Part shown: one piece after another, positions 27,708 through 28,925 of the stretch
Layout of the letters: every line of letters starts with the position of its first letter
Numbering within the stretch: the first letter of the stretch is position 1
Assembly (NCBI GenBank): GCA_003427395.1
Contig: BFEA01000205.1
Location: 1,845,436-1,874,360, forward strand
DNA from: Chara braunii
Lineage: Eukaryota > Streptophyta > Charophyceae > Charales > Characeae
Reading direction: 5' to 3'
Length of the DNA: 28,925 nucleotides
Notes under the pieces: model-generated
Seen by the model: only the letters and a program-made list of their open reading frames with translations
What the model was told of the DNA's origin: nothing
Databases searched by the model: none
Translations under genes and position numbers: made by a program

Positions 27708-28435
27708 CCCAGATCTAAAAAAATCCGCGGTAAGGACATTCATGTCACCTTTGAGTATTGAATGGGCCAAAAAAACACGCGTCGGCAAAGAAAACCGCGC
27801 CAAGTTCGAAAAGGCAACGGAAGTACCGATGGCTGTGGTGTCAGACCGGGTGTCATATTTACAGGGGTCGGCCGTGGTGTCAGAGGGGAAAACAAAACAA
27901 AAAGAAAATAGCCAACGGATACTTTTGAACCAAAAATGCTCATTTCGAGTTGGCATGTGGTTTCTTTGCTGGCACGAGTTTTTTTTTTGCCTTTAGGGTT
28001 TCAAAACATGCCGCATCCGCCGTTATTTCAAATATTAAACAATAAGTTGAATAAGAGTCTATAAGACCAATTAAAATCAGAAGCATGCAATGGCTCATGA
28101 GTCATAACTTATGTCGGTCTACCAGTAAACCAGTCAGTGGCTGCATGTTAGAAGAAGGAAAAACGATCCAAACAACTCCTATATTTGCGTCGTTATGCTC
28201 GGACCAGGAACAGGAAGATATGATAGGTTGCCTAATCAGATGCAAAGAAGCCACATAATATATTGGGCAAGAGCGGCAGGCCTATGGGACAGCCTTTTCC
28301 TATCCCCTCTCCCTGAACACCCCCTCCAACTGCTCCTCTGGACTAACCTACCCCCTAACTTTGACAAGCCAGAAAAGGTCAGGTTTTTTTGGAACGATCC
28401 GCAAGGTTACGCTCTGGGCCATATGTTCTGTAAAA
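27706..28435. other. Non-coding stretch, nothing recognised
   Basis: A short direct repeat, GGCTGTGGTGTCAGA / GGCCGTGGTGTCAGA, occurs at 27831 and 27869. An ORF near 28195-28524 runs into the retroposon tail and has no family features. Confidence 0.4.
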
Positions 28436-28558
28436 TTCTATATGGGACGCTGGGCCCGGTTCCCAGCACGTGCTGCTCCCCACGAATAGATTGGAGCAAT
28501 TGTAAAAATAAAATAAAAAATTAAAAAAAAACAAACAAAAAAAAAAACAAGCAAACAA
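28436..28558 (+). mobile_element. Retroposon 3' end: two-hairpin tail, copy 4, with A-rich tail
   Basis: TATGGGACGCTGGGCCCGGT then TCCCAGCACGTGCTGCTCCC, and CACGAATAGATTGGAGC at the end of the match (28497), are followed by about 60 bp of (A)n-rich tail. Hairpins GCTGGGC...CCCAGC and GCTCC...GGAGC can form. The body upstream is not identifiable, so LINE or SINE origin is undecided. Confidence 0.7.
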
Positions 28559-28868
28559 AGGAAAGATGCAGCAGAACTCTGGAAGACACCAAGACGGGAA
28601 GGATCATCTAGGAGATGGAATATCTACGACAGGCGGAGGGAGCAGCGGCATTTGAATAGTATTAGCTCGTAGCTGCCTATCTGGCGCCCTTTGTTGGAGG
28701 GTGAATAGATACACTTCATAAAATGTCCGGCTCCGTGGCTGTTTTAACCCAGAGCATTTCTAGTCTTTTCTTTATGTCCTGCTCAGTCAATCCCCTGGAA
28801 CCCAGGGTAATCAATGCTGGCAGGATTCTTCTTCATTGCTTCTCGGATGNTCTCTGATTACATTCTGT
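28559..28868. other. Non-coding stretch, nothing recognised
   Basis: It contains one N (28850). No coding or RNA signature. Confidence 0.35.
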
Positions 28869-28925
28869 ATATGGGACGCTGGACCCGTTTTCCAGCAGGT
28901 GACGCTCCCCACCAATAGATGGAGC
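28869..28925 (+). repeat. Two-hairpin retroposon 3'-tail repeat, copy 5 (cut by window end)
   Basis: ATATGGGACGCTGGACCCGT then TTTCCAGCAGGTGACGCTCC, and CCACCAATAGATGGAGC up to the last base, match copies 1 and 4. It is cut at the window end. Confidence 0.75.

Noticed and set aside
27959-28020. TTTAGGG-like word (CTTTAGGGTTTC) as a telomeric repeat
   Set aside because: Only a single occurrence; there is no array.

Overview
This is a eukaryotic nuclear window. It has long dinucleotide microsatellites, an assembly gap of 773 N, poly(A)-tailed retroposons, a plant-type L1-like LINE, cut-and-paste transposon relics and a U6 snRNA-like fragment. There are no operons or bacterial ribosome sites. 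The LINE (APE endonuclease, RT and a C-terminal zf-RVT knuckle, with a separate ORF1 ending in a zinc-knuckle relic) suggests a green-lineage genome. A repeat-rich streptophyte alga such as a charophyte is my guess, but the sequence alone does not prove it.

Layout. 1-3354: the 3' part of a + strand gene. It encodes a heptapeptide-repeat N-terminus (21-bp DNA units), a disordered linker, a seven-bladed WD40 propeller and a basic tail. One base is missing from the repeat array near 443, which breaks the frame. 3355-6209: non-coding DNA with a purine-rich minisatellite and the first of four related palindromic MITEs. 6210-8792: an 860-codon + strand ORF of unknown function whose stop codon lies inside a degenerate 23-27 bp tandem array. 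8793-13732: a repeat-dense stretch with three more MITEs of the same family, two tRNA-derived SINE copies, copies of a hairpin-bearing retroposon 3' tail, two large CT/CA microsatellites and a roughly 366-bp fold-back element.

13733-16477: a DNA transposon with perfect 12-bp terminal inverted repeats and a perfect 8-bp target duplication (hAT-like). It is full of subterminal GTCCG/CGGAC motifs, internal inverted repeats and the assembly gap, and shows no transposase. 16486-25690: a decayed minus-strand LINE. ORF1 (24295 to 21547) overlaps ORF2 (21559 to 17429) by 13 nt; both carry frameshifts, stops or lost catalytic residues. 25690-28925: A-rich and microsatellite DNA with a tiny retro-insertion flanked by 15-bp duplications, a U6-like fragment, a second LINE remnant on the + strand, a three-copy CT-rich tandem array and further copies of the retroposon tail.

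I see no defence system or new enzymatic pathway. Two host ORFs are embedded in a dense record of transposition. The strongest new observations are the TA-flanked MITE family, the hAT-like element, the recurring two-hairpin retroposon tail and the U6 chimera. Introns were not resolved for either host gene.
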